8,337 nucleotides of DNA from positions 1 to 8,337 of the forward strand of contig CAWLAN010000124.1 in the NCBI GenBank assembly GCA_963854815.1, given 5' to 3'. The translations under genes and the position numbers were made by a program. Of this stretch, positions 1-6,926 are shown in pieces (the stretch's first letter is position 1; each line of letters opens with the position of its first letter). The stretch comes from UBA1146 sp963854815 (GTDB lineage: Bacteria; Planctomycetota; UBA8108; UBA1146). The notes beneath the pieces were generated by a model. The model was not told the origin of the DNA, did not search any database, and was given only the letters and a program-made list of their open reading frames with translations.

Positions 1-1202
1 CTCCCGCCCTGATCGGCGACCTCTTGATCGAGTCTCCGTAGTATTTCCGGTGAATCTCCATCGGCCCGTAAATCCATCGTCAGGGTCATCCCCTGCTCCG
101 GGAAGGAGAGCCAACCACCACCCCTTCGCATACACTTGAGAACCACGAGGGTAGGGGCCAGAACACCTGAGCAGGCAATCTTCAGCAATTTCTTGATCGC
201 CTGTTGGCAGCTACCCTGAGGAATCAGCGACTGATGCTGGTGAAACCCGCCGGGCTGGTAGATGCGCTTCCAGTTCGACCACCGCTCGAGCGGGAACAGT
301 AATCGCTCCAGTTTCCAGGAGCGGACGCGATCGCTGCCACCGGCGAAGCGATAACGGAACTGGTTGTGCCAGCGGAGGGTACGTGGACCCAGTAGTCTCC
401 CCAGTCCCGGTGGAAACGGGAAAGCGCGCGAGAGATTCCATGATCTCTGCTCGTTCCCGCCGCTATTTTCTACGGCTCCTCCGACCACGATTCCCCGTCC
501 CCAAGCACCATCGCGAGCCGTCGGATCGAGCCACACCGCAACATGCTCCTGCCGTTGTCCCAGTCGCTGAAGTTGTTCCAGGGAAGTCTCGAGATCGGGT
601 GTGGTCAACACCTCGACAGAGGCCTGCGGCCCGGCAAATGGAATCACTTCCAGTTGCGCCTCGAGGATCATCCCCGTCAATCCCATCCCTCCGATGGTGG
701 CCCCGAACAGATCCTGATTGCGATCCCGATCACATTCGACCACTTCTCCGGTCGGCAGCAGCAGTCGTAGAGAACGGGTGACGTCGCGAAGAGAGCCACG
801 GATCAGGTGGTTCTTGCCGTGGGCATCGGCTGCGAGTACACCTCCCACCGTCGCATCGAGAACCCCGGGCACCACGGGCAGGGTGAGTCCCTCGGTGGCC
901 AGGGTCGACAGCAGGGTTCTCAAGGTCAGCGCGGATGGAACGACGATGGAGCCGGAATCCGAGCAGATGGTGCCGGAACCTTCCGGACAATCGAGAAGCA
1001 ACAACCGGCCTTCGTCGAGGATCGCCGCATCTCCGTAGGAAAAACCCCCGCCGCGCGGCAGCCAGCACATCGGTTCCTGTGCTCGTGCACGGACTTCTTC
1101 GGAGTCCGCACAGCGGATAACTCTCGAACGGGCATGACAGGTTCCCGCCCAGCCGGAGATGGAACTCCACGGTTGAGGGTGTTCCTCGTTGGTGACCGAC
1201 AG
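1..1202 (-). CDS. DprE1-like FAD-linked oxidase, C-terminus cut by window edge
   Basis: The frame stays open for 400 codons to the left edge, and about 55 C-terminal residues are probably missing. It reads as a VAO/PCMH-type flavoprotein closest to decaprenylphosphoryl-ribose 2'-oxidase (DprE1). Visible motifs are GGGFSYGDAA at about residues 51-60 (FAD phosphate loop), HGKNH at 128-132, ATIGGMGLTG at 168-177, QHQSLIP at 322-328 and LSFP at 365-368. DprE1 oxidises the ribose 2'-OH of a polyprenyl-phosphate sugar for arabinan synthesis. In other bacteria, relatives act on cell-surface sugars, and the substrate here is unknown. No ATG, GTG or TTG lies between the in-frame TGA at 1236-1238 and the FAD motif. 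I therefore start at CTG 1200-1202, which follows AAGGAGG by 5 bases. It lies 51 bases after mqnD, probably in one operon. Family assignment is firm; the exact substrate is not. Confidence 0.85.
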   Translation of the reverse strand, partial: MSVTNEEHPQPWSSISGWAGTCHARSRVIRCADSEEVRARAQEPMCWLPRGGGFSYGDAAILDEGRLLLLDCPEGSGTICSDSGSIVVPSALTLRTLLSTLATEGLTLPVVPGVLDATVGGVLAADAHGKNHLIRGSLRDVTRSLRLLLPTGEVVECDRDRNQDLFGATIGGMGLTGMILEAQLEVIPFAGPQASVEVLTTPDLETSLEQLQRLGQRQEHVAVWLDPTARDGAWGRGIVVGGAVENSGGNEQRSWNLSRAFPFPPGLGRLLGPRTLRWHNQFRYRFAGGSDRVRSWKLERLLFPLERWSNWKRIYQPGGFHQHQSLIPQGSCQQAIKKLLKIACSGVLAPTLVVLKCMRRGGGWLSFPEQGMTLTMDLRADGDSPEILRRLDQEVADQGG

Positions 1203-1207
1203 GCTGG

Positions 1208-1214
1208 CCTCCTT
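1208..1214 (-). promoter_or_regulatory. Strong ribosome binding site (AAGGAGG) that decides a CTG start
   Basis: A full AAGGAGG lies 5 bases before CTG 1200-1202. The same 5-base spacing is seen for the mqnD site at 2090-2096. It sits between the mqnD stop codon and the FAD oxidase reading frame, so it can only serve that oxidase. Confidence 0.7.
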
Positions 1215-1253
1215 CCCCGGGTTACCAGGGATGCGTCAGGGAGACGGGGTCGA

Positions 1254-2084
1254 TCAGACGATGAATTCCGGTTCGGAAACCTCTGGAACTGTGCCGGTCC
1301 CCGCACCCATGCGGAGAAAGCGGCATACCGCCTCGCGACCATCATCCCCGTAGTCGAGGGTTCGCTGGTTGACATACATTCCGACGAATCGATCGGTCTG
1401 TTCTCGAGTCAATCCACGGTTGTACTTCTCGGCGTACTGAAGAGCCTCTTCCCGGTGCTCCAATGCGTAGGCGATGCTCTCACGCAAGATACGGGATATC
1501 TCGCGGATATGATCCTCACCAAGATCCCTGCGGATGGCATTGCCTCCCAGGGGCAAGGGGAGTCCATTCTGGGTATTTGCCCACCACTGGCCCAGGTCGA
1601 CCACACAGTGGTATCCCTCAGCGGCATAGGTGACCTGCCCCTCGTGGATGATCACTCCTGCCTGGTATTCGCCAGAATCGATTCTCTGCATGATCTCATC
1701 GAAAGGGACCACCTCGGTGATGGCTTGTGGCATCCAGAGCTTCAGTGCCAGCGCTGCGCTGGTCCACTGTCCTGGAACTGCGATGGTGCAAGTTTGTAGT
1801 GCTTCCCTCTCCATCGGTTTGCGTGTGATCAGGACCGGGCCGTACCCTTCTCCCATGCTGGCGCCATGGTTCAGCAGCGAATAGCGATCGGCGAGATGGG
1901 CATAGGCATGGATGGAGATGGCCGTCACTTCGTAACGACCCTCGACGGCATGGCGATTGAGGGTCTCGATATCCGCCATCACGTGATCGAATTGATAGTC
2001 TCCGGTATCCACCTTGCCCTCACCGATGGCGAAATGCATGAACGCATCATCGGAATCGGGGCTGTGTGCGATGACGACCCTCAC
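1254..2084 (-). CDS. mqnD: MqnD-family protein, probable 1,4-dihydroxy-6-naphthoate synthase
   Basis: The 276-residue product matches the usual MqnD length (about 270). MqnD converts cyclic dehypoxanthine futalosine to 1,4-dihydroxy-6-naphthoate, a late cytosolic step of the futalosine menaquinone pathway. The fold is that of a periplasmic-binding-protein-like enzyme. Visible family features are DIETLNRHAVEGR (about 38-50), AVPGQWTSA (102-110), the catalytic-type histidine in GVIIHEGQVTY (143-153, His147), VVDLGQWW (161-168) and LPLPLGGNAIRRDLG (175-189). A longer frame opens at GTG 2102, but AAAGGAG at 2090-2096 lies 5 bases before GTG 2082-2084, giving the natural N-terminus MRVVIAHSPDSDDAF. 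That SPDSDDAF motif differs from the SPCPNDTF-type motif I recall for well-studied MqnD, so this could be a sister subfamily. The neighbouring oxidase does not belong to the pathway. Confidence 0.85.
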   Translation of the reverse strand: MRVVIAHSPDSDDAFMHFAIGEGKVDTGDYQFDHVMADIETLNRHAVEGRYEVTAISIHAYAHLADRYSLLNHGASMGEGYGPVLITRKPMEREALQTCTIAVPGQWTSAALALKLWMPQAITEVVPFDEIMQRIDSGEYQAGVIIHEGQVTYAAEGYHCVVDLGQWWANTQNGLPLPLGGNAIRRDLGEDHIREISRILRESIAYALEHREEALQYAEKYNRGLTREQTDRFVGMYVNQRTLDYGDDGREAVCRFLRMGAGTGTVPEVSEPEFIV

Positions 2085-2089
2085 GGCAA

Positions 2090-2096
2090 CTCCTTT
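2090..2096 (-). promoter_or_regulatory. Ribosome binding site (AAAGGAG) fixing the mqnD start
   Basis: AAAGGAG followed by 5 bases and GTG 2082-2084. It lies inside the longer frame that opens at GTG 2102, so it argues for the shorter protein. Confidence 0.7.
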
Positions 2097-2125
2097 CGCC
2101 ACGAAATCGATCCGTTTCGGCCACC

Positions 2126-2145
2126 GTGAGGATCCGAGGCCTCAC
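2126..2145. other. Inverted repeat in the mqnD leader
   Basis: GTGAGG and CCTCAC flank an 8-base loop, about 40 bases upstream of the mqnD start. It lies in the 245-base divergent gap 2085-2329, where I found no further gene. It could be an operator or an RNA hairpin, and may equally be chance. I see no strong promoter for mqnD: a TATTCT at 2176-2181 (minus strand) lacks a good -35 partner. Confidence 0.25.
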
Positions 2146-2226
2146 CGAGGTTGCGCCCGGAAGCCGCAGGAGCCGAGAATAGCCGCTTCCATGTCTCTGG
2201 GCTACCGGAGGTGGATCCCGGATTGC

Positions 2227-2254
2227 TTGCAGTAACCTGATAGAACTCTATCCT
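2227..2254 (+). promoter_or_regulatory. Candidate promoter of the ferredoxin gene
   Basis: TTGCAG (2227-2232), a 16-base spacer and TATCCT (2249-2254) resemble a sigma-70-type promoter reading toward the ferredoxin. The leader would be about 70 bases and would carry a small hairpin, GACTGA-CGTTT-TCAGTC at 2280-2296. The match is moderate, and promoter rules for this organism are unknown. Confidence 0.35.
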
Positions 2255-2329
2255 TAGAGGAGTACCGGACCGTGCTGGAGACTGACGTTTTCAGTCGGTT
2301 CCCATCGACGGTCAAATGGGAGATTTGTG

Positions 2330-2563
2330 ATGGCAGATCCTGCAAACAAGGTCGAGAGCAACGTACCCGGCAAATGGTACGTCGACGAAGAATGTATCGA
2401 CTGCGACCTGTGTCGCACCACGGCACCGGACAACTTCAAGGCCAATGAAGACGAGGGCTATTCCTACATCTTCAAGCAACCGGCATCCCCCGAGGAAGAG
2501 GAACTGTGCGTGCAGGCGAAGGAAGAATGTCCCGTCGAGGCGATCGGCGAGGACGGGGCCTAG
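2330..2563 (+). CDS. Single-cluster ferredoxin ([4Fe-4S] type)
   Basis: This is a small acidic electron carrier of 77 residues. The motif CIDCDLC places Cys22, Cys25 and Cys28 in the CxxCxxC pattern, and the fourth ligand is Cys67 in ECPVEAI. There is no second CxxCxxC, so one cluster is expected, as in the roughly 80-residue Bacillus-type ferredoxins. An additional Cys60 could form a disulfide or be unused. I start at ATG 2330, with GGGAG at 2318-2322 seven bases upstream; the adjacent GTG at 2327 would add only one residue. It is the only plus-strand gene, divergent from mqnD and convergent with the phosphatase gene, so it is probably transcribed alone. Its redox partner cannot be told from this window. 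Confidence 0.92.
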   Translation: MADPANKVESNVPGKWYVDEECIDCDLCRTTAPDNFKANEDEGYSYIFKQPASPEEEELCVQAKEECPVEAIGEDGA

Positions 2564-2618
2564 CCCGTCGAACTCCACCAGGACTCAGCAGCTAGAAGCT
2601 GTCGCCGGACAGTCTCGA

Positions 2619-3473
2619 TCAGAAATCGAGTCTCCGTGCCAGATCGCTGGCGATGGAAGCCGTACCTGAGACCGCCTGCCCGAGGAATTCATCCTCGAGT
2701 GGAAGTTGTTCACTGGCGATGAGTACTGCTCCCGCTGCAAGCAAGATGGGCTCGACAGCGGCGAGGTCGTGAAGAGCCACGCGGGGATCGACCATGCCGT
2801 CGCAGACCCCCTCGGCAACCAACATATGCCCCATCCAGTCGCCGTAGCCACGGTTCCTTCTCGATGCTGCGATGATCTCTGTAAAAGGATCCCACAAGCC
2901 AGAATCCTGGATGTGCTTCAACCCACCGTGACAGATGAATGCATCTTCGAGTCTCGAGCAGGGACGGCTATGAAGTTGCCGAGCGTGGGCCGATTCCGAT
3001 GTCGTCCCCGGTCCCTTCCAGGCACCGACTCCCGGTCCTCCCCACCAACTTTGCCCGAGTTGCTCCGGTGCACCCTCCTGAGATCCCAGCACCGAACAAT
3101 GGACCACTCCGAGTACCGGCTGACCTTCCAGTTGAAGACCGATGAGAGCTGCGAAGTGCGGCACACCATCGATGAAGTTCTGGGTGCCATCGATCGGGTC
3201 GATGATCCAGCGATCGTACAGGTCCCCTTCGTGCCCATATTCTTCCCCGAAGATCCCCAACTCGGGAGCACCCCGCCGGAGGATTTCCCGCATCGCCTCT
3301 TCTGCCTGCCGGTCTGCGCGTGTAACCGGTGTTCCGTCCTCTTTCGAATCGACGGTCAACTTGTGATCGAGAAAATGCCTTCTGGAGATCTCACCGGCTA
3401 CACGGGCTGCCTTCAGAGCTACCTCGAGCAGCACCTGCAATGCTACGATTCTCTTGTCAGGTGCAAGGTCCAA
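2619..3473 (-). CDS. Inositol-monophosphatase-family phosphatase, HisN-like
   Basis: The 284-residue product is a magnesium-dependent sugar-phosphate phosphatase of the IMPase fold, and its general shape fits the HisN histidinol-phosphatase branch. Metal and substrate motifs are KEDGTPVTRAD (about 44-54), GEE at 76-78, IDPIDGTQNF at 91-100 and Asp236 in VALHDLAAVEP. Most relatives have Trp before that last Asp; here it is His235. A Gly/Pro-rich stretch around 128-155 is longer than I expect. The start is TTG at 3471-3473, with GAGAGG at 3479-3484 five bases upstream. It begins 17 bases after the radical SAM stop, so the two are probably cotranscribed. The substrate could be histidinol phosphate, inositol phosphate or another small phosphoester. 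No his genes are nearby, so I give no symbol. Confidence 0.82.
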   Translation of the reverse strand: MDLAPDKRIVALQVLLEVALKAARVAGEISRRHFLDHKLTVDSKEDGTPVTRADRQAEEAMREILRRGAPELGIFGEEYGHEGDLYDRWIIDPIDGTQNFIDGVPHFAALIGLQLEGQPVLGVVHCSVLGSQEGAPEQLGQSWWGGPGVGAWKGPGTTSESAHARQLHSRPCSRLEDAFICHGGLKHIQDSGLWDPFTEIIAASRRNRGYGDWMGHMLVAEGVCDGMVDPRVALHDLAAVEPILLAAGAVLIASEQLPLEDEFLGQAVSGTASIASDLARRLDF

Positions 3474-3478
3474 GATGC

Positions 3479-3484
3479 CCTCTC
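3479..3484 (-). promoter_or_regulatory. Ribosome binding site deciding a TTG start
   Basis: GAGAGG is followed by five bases (GCATC) and TTG 3471-3473, within the 17-base gap after the radical SAM stop codon. It supports TTG as the phosphatase start. Confidence 0.55.
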
Positions 3485-3490
3485 TCCCTG

Positions 3491-6367
3491 TCAGACGGAG
3501 ATCGCCAATGTCGGGGTAGGACTCGGCAGTAGTCGTCTTCGAATCACCTGGGTACCGGTCGGAATGGTGCCGTCAAAGAGCCTCAACAGGATCTCCTCGG
3601 GTTTTGCCGGATGATCTCCCTGGAGGCAGATCCGCATCTGAAGCATTCGTTCATCCTCGCGCAGGGACATCAGCCCGGCTGCATCCGCAGGGACCTCCTC
3701 GACCCAGGAAATACCGTCGATCCCGGGTCGGATATCGATGGTCTTGACCTTGCCCTTCTTGGTTCTCCTCTCGACGATGATCTCGGACTCAGCGAGCAAC
3801 TGATCGATCGCATCCGGACCAATACCCGCGGCCGACTCCCGGGGGAGCAGAATGAAGACATCTGCCCAGTTGGTGACGGCAGACAACTTCGGCGCATCCT
3901 TGCCAACGGCATGAATCGAACGGAGTTCGATCCCTTCGGGGACCTGGGCCTCGAGTGCAGCTTGGAAAGATTCTGGATCGACCTGCTGCTGCAGGCGCAG
4001 ATCCACCACCTCCGAGAGTCCTGCCATCCCGAGGCGCAACGGAGGACCAAACGCCATCCGTGGAATCGGATGAAAACCCTGCGAATAGGATGGCGCAAAC
4101 CCGGCGCGACGGATCGCCCGGGGAAACATCCTGTTCAGGTCGAGATGACCCATGAAACGAGCAGTTCCCACCTTCGCGTATCGAACCCGGTAGGTGAAGC
4201 TGGGACGATCGAGTTCCTTCCTCTCGGGTGGAAGAGAGCGATTCTTCCGTGCGAAGAAGCGCTCCTTCGACTGTTCGCGCACCAGTTCTACAGTCGCATC
4301 GGTCTGTGAAGAGGCCTGAGTCTCATCTCGATGCGCTTCGAGATACTCGAGGGACTCGATGCGCTCTTCCTTCATCCGAGCAAGATCGCAGACGATTCCG
4401 CAGTCGTAACAAACGAGTCGCCGCTTGTCCGCGGTCGCATCCTCCAGATTGTTGTAATGCGTCAACTTTCGCCCGGGCTTACCACAAGGGTGGGAGGTTC
4501 GATCCTTGAGCGACTTCTGGTATTCCTTGACCAGAAACTTGTGTTCAACACCGCAATCGATGTGGTCCCAGGGAAGGCGAGCATCGATCGGAATGGTACC
4601 CAGATAACGGTATCGATCGATCTGATGCTCCTCGATCGCCTCCATCCAGAGGTCGAATCGGAGTCGGTCGGACCAGCCATCGAATCGAGCGCCATTGCGC
4701 CATGCTGTTTCGACCACGTCACACAGGACTCGATCACCACGACTGAGGATCCCCTCGATGTGGCTGGTAGTTGGATCGTGCCAGCGGAATGTCAGCCCCG
4801 GAGCCCTGGTCCAGTTTCTCAGTGCTTGCTGCTTTTTCTCGATCTCCGGAATGTCATCCATCGCTGCCCACTGGAAGGGCGTGAACGGTTTCGGAATATG
4901 GCTGGAGACGGAAATGGTGATATTCGGCCTCCCCTTCGGGAGGTACTCATGGGCGATGGAAAGCATCCTCTTACCGAGCTCCGCAATCCCCTTTACGTCC
5001 TCTTCTTCCTCGGTCGGAAGCCCGATCATGAAGTACAACTTCATCTTGCGCCAACCACGCGAGAAGATCCGGTGGGCGCTCTTGGCGATGTCCTGTTCGG
5101 AGATGTTCTTGTTGACCACATCCCGCATCCGCTGGGTTCCCGCCTCCGGAGCAAAGGTCAAGGAGGTGTTTCGTACGGTAGCCATTTCATCGAGCATTGT
5201 ATCGGTGAGGCCATAGGCCCTCAGCGACGAGACGGAAAGGGAGATGTTCTTGTCGCGAAGTTCCGGCATGATCTTTTTTACGAGAGGCTCAATGGCACTG
5301 TAATCGGCAGTGGAAAGGCTAGTCAGGGAAACCTCGTCGAATCCGCCGCAACGAAGCGCGTCACGCATCGTATCCTGGATCTCCTCCGGGGTTCTTTCCC
5401 TGACCGGGCGGTAGATCATCCCTGCCTGACAGAATCGGCACCCCTCGGTGCATCCTCGTGCCACCTCGATGCTCACTCGATCGAACACCACCTCGGTATT
5501 GGGAACCGGTGAACGAGAAGGGAAGGGAAACTCTCCCAGATCTTTAACGTGCGCTCTGGACACACGTTGTGGAACACGGTCATCGAGAGGAGCATCGACC
5601 ACTGTCACTCCGGTGAGGGGTTCTATCTTGGTGCTGTAGAGAGAAGGGACGTAAACCCCATCCAGTTGGCTGATGTGGATGAGCCGCTCGCGACGATCGA
5701 CACCTCGGTCCTTCAGTTCGCGCCACTGCTTCACAACGGCGTGGAAGAACCCCTCGCCATCCCCGATCAGGAACGCATCGATGAAGGCACTCAGCGGCTC
5801 CGGCTGAAAGGCCACCGGCCCCCCCGCCATCACCAGGGGACAATCATCGTCTCGATCCTCGCTCCGGATCGGAATCCCTCCCAGATCGAGCATCGTCAGT
5901 ACATTGGTGAAAGTAAGTTCATACTGGAGCGAGAATCCGACCACGTCGAAGGTGTTCATCGGTTGCCATGATTCGAGGCTCACCAGAGGAAGCCCTCGAT
6001 CACGCAACTCTTTCTCGCAATCGACCCACGGAGCGTAGACCCGCTCGGCTTGCACCCCCTCGAGATCGTTGAGGTGTGAATAGAGGATCTTGAAGCCAAG
6101 ATGGCTCATCCCGATCTCATAAACATCGGGAAATGCCAGCAAGAAACTTAGTTCTGCTTGTTGCTTCTTGACCGAGTGAAGTTCACCCCCGGTGTAACGC
6201 CCTGGTTTCTCGAGCCGATGGAGAAAGGATGCATAGGGATGATTCTTGAGATTTCCCTGGTCGGGAATCTGGCACAGGTCCTCTCCCTCTGCGGCGGCAG
6301 ATGGGCCACTGCGGAAGCCCACATTGCCCATCGCATCCCAGAGCGAATCCTGGTTCGTCTCGGTCAT
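3491..6367 (-). CDS. B12-binding-type radical SAM protein fused to DUF2344 (TIGR03960 + TIGR03936)
   Basis: The 958-residue protein has at least three parts. Residues about 65-240 form a B12-binding-like region with DVYEIGMSHLG (81-91) and MAGGPVAF (180-187). Residues about 295-520 form the radical SAM core, where RGCTEGCRFCQAG gives the CxxxCxxC ligands Cys306, Cys310 and Cys313 for the [4Fe-4S]-SAM cluster. Residues about 724-940 match DUF2344 (YRVRYAKVGTARFMGHLDL). A Cys-rich linker (Cys628, Cys653, Cys656, Cys660) could bind metal. Members of this fused family often lie near RNase G/E and ribosomal protein L21/L27 genes; their reaction is not established to my knowledge, though RNA or ribosome modification is a common guess. 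The start at ATG 6365-6367 has a GAGAGGA site upstream. The long plus-strand open frames opposite it are shadows. Confidence 0.93.
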   Translation of the reverse strand: MTETNQDSLWDAMGNVGFRSGPSAAAEGEDLCQIPDQGNLKNHPYASFLHRLEKPGRYTGGELHSVKKQQAELSFLLAFPDVYEIGMSHLGFKILYSHLNDLEGVQAERVYAPWVDCEKELRDRGLPLVSLESWQPMNTFDVVGFSLQYELTFTNVLTMLDLGGIPIRSEDRDDDCPLVMAGGPVAFQPEPLSAFIDAFLIGDGEGFFHAVVKQWRELKDRGVDRRERLIHISQLDGVYVPSLYSTKIEPLTGVTVVDAPLDDRVPQRVSRAHVKDLGEFPFPSRSPVPNTEVVFDRVSIEVARGCTEGCRFCQAGMIYRPVRERTPEEIQDTMRDALRCGGFDEVSLTSLSTADYSAIEPLVKKIMPELRDKNISLSVSSLRAYGLTDTMLDEMATVRNTSLTFAPEAGTQRMRDVVNKNISEQDIAKSAHRIFSRGWRKMKLYFMIGLPTEEEEDVKGIAELGKRMLSIAHEYLPKGRPNITISVSSHIPKPFTPFQWAAMDDIPEIEKKQQALRNWTRAPGLTFRWHDPTTSHIEGILSRGDRVLCDVVETAWRNGARFDGWSDRLRFDLWMEAIEEHQIDRYRYLGTIPIDARLPWDHIDCGVEHKFLVKEYQKSLKDRTSHPCGKPGRKLTHYNNLEDATADKRRLVCYDCGIVCDLARMKEERIESLEYLEAHRDETQASSQTDATVELVREQSKERFFARKNRSLPPERKELDRPSFTYRVRYAKVGTARFMGHLDLNRMFPRAIRRAGFAPSYSQGFHPIPRMAFGPPLRLGMAGLSEVVDLRLQQQVDPESFQAALEAQVPEGIELRSIHAVGKDAPKLSAVTNWADVFILLPRESAAGIGPDAIDQLLAESEIIVERRTKKGKVKTIDIRPGIDGISWVEEVPADAAGLMSLREDERMLQMRICLQGDHPAKPEEILLRLFDGTIPTGTQVIRRRLLPSPTPTLAISV

Positions 6368-6508
6368 GGGACTTCCTCTCCCGACTGGTTCTCATGCTGG
6401 AAGGCGACGATTTCGACCCTGGCCCCTGACCAGGAGGACCGCCCCCGCGGCAAAATCCTGCAGGGCAAATTCGGAGGGAATGGTACCACAGAGCCTCACT
6501 TCCGCCAT
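6364..6508 (-). pseudogene. Possible small gene split by a frameshift before the radical SAM gene
   Basis: The 157-base gap holds two overlapping short frames. The first begins at ATG 6506-6508 as MAEVRLCGTIPSEFALQDF and continues plausibly to about 6424, after which it turns into an Arg-rich tail ending at 6392. The neighbouring frame is unconvincing early on but then reads VEIVAFQHENQSGEEVP. It stops at TGA 6364-6366, which overlaps the radical SAM ATG as ATGA. GC at third codon positions, counted by hand, is about 70% in the first part of frame one and in the second part of frame two, but about 1 in 8 in the tail of frame one. Removing one base in the G-run near 6417-6426 would give a single protein of about 47 residues. 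It resembles nothing I know. It could also be untranslated spacer. Confidence 0.35.
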
Positions 6509-6524
6509 TTGGATCCGGGCCCGC

Positions 6525-6923
6525 TCAGGAAAGGTCGGATGCGTCCTCGGTCGGGAGGCGTACTTGAACAGTTGCATCGGTCTTGGCCGGTTGTTGCTGG
6601 GCCAATTCCCCGAGCAGGTCCTCGTGCTGCGACAGAACCGCTAGCATCGCTCGCTCGACCCTATGACGCTCTGCGTCGATCTGCACCCTCAGATCAGCAT
6701 CGATGGAGCAGGAAATCTGAGCCCACTTCTCCAGCACATCTTTGACCGAATCCTGGCTCTCACGTGCCCCTTGTTGCACTTGCGCTGCGTCGGTGGCCAG
6801 CATCATCGGATCTGCACCGGAAGCTTCATATTTCTCGAGCAGTTGCTCGTAGAGACTCGCCTGGTGCTCAAAAGCCTCTAACAGGCGCTTTGCATCCCCG
6901 CAGGGGGTTTCTGCTGAAGCCAT
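6525..6923 (-). CDS. Hypothetical helical protein, possible coiled coil
   Basis: I do not recognise the 132-residue product. It is soluble, rich in Gln, Glu and Ala, and appears almost wholly helical. One helix covers about residues 10-35 (AKRLLEAFEHQASLYEQLL). A long second helix covers about 48-110, with SQDSVKDVLEKWAQI and AERHRVERAMLAVLSQHEDL showing heptad-like leucine spacing. The last 20 residues are polar and probably disordered. It has no signal peptide or membrane segment. The size and two-helix shape recall export chaperones such as FlgN, but this is only resemblance and no flagellar gene is nearby. It starts at ATG 6921-6923, three bases after the stop of the small membrane protein, with only a weak GGTGA upstream, so coupled translation is likely. 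Confidence 0.75.
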   Translation of the reverse strand: MASAETPCGDAKRLLEAFEHQASLYEQLLEKYEASGADPMMLATDAAQVQQGARESQDSVKDVLEKWAQISCSIDADLRVQIDAERHRVERAMLAVLSQHEDLLGELAQQQPAKTDATVQVRLPTEDASDLS

Positions 6924-6926
6924 GGT

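Noticed and set aside
730..1170. 146-codon minus-strand frame overlapping the FAD oxidase
   Set aside because: It is Arg/Ser-rich, out of frame with the well-supported flavoprotein, and has no family likeness.
807..1799. 330-codon plus-strand open frame
   Set aside because: It lies antisense to both the DprE1-like oxidase and mqnD, whose motifs are clear. Its product is low-complexity and matches nothing.
2176..2204. Minus-strand promoter for mqnD (TATTCT)
   Set aside because: The hexamer at the expected -35 distance (TAGCCC) is a poor match.
2589..2630. Hairpins between the convergent ferredoxin and phosphatase genes (CAGCT-AGA-AGCTG and CTCGAT-CAGAA-ATCGAG)
   Set aside because: The stems are only 5-6 pairs and neither is followed by a T-run on either strand, so I do not call a terminator.
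2706..3614. 302-codon plus-strand open frame
   Set aside because: Antisense shadow of the IMPase-family gene and the end of the radical SAM gene, with no recognisable domain.
4331..5512. 393-codon plus-strand open frame
   Set aside because: Entirely antisense to the radical SAM gene. GC-rich coding sequence commonly leaves such long opposite frames open.
6525..6923. Flagellar chaperone FlgN for the helical protein
   Set aside because: Only the size and helix pattern fit. There is no diagnostic motif and no flagellar gene in the window.
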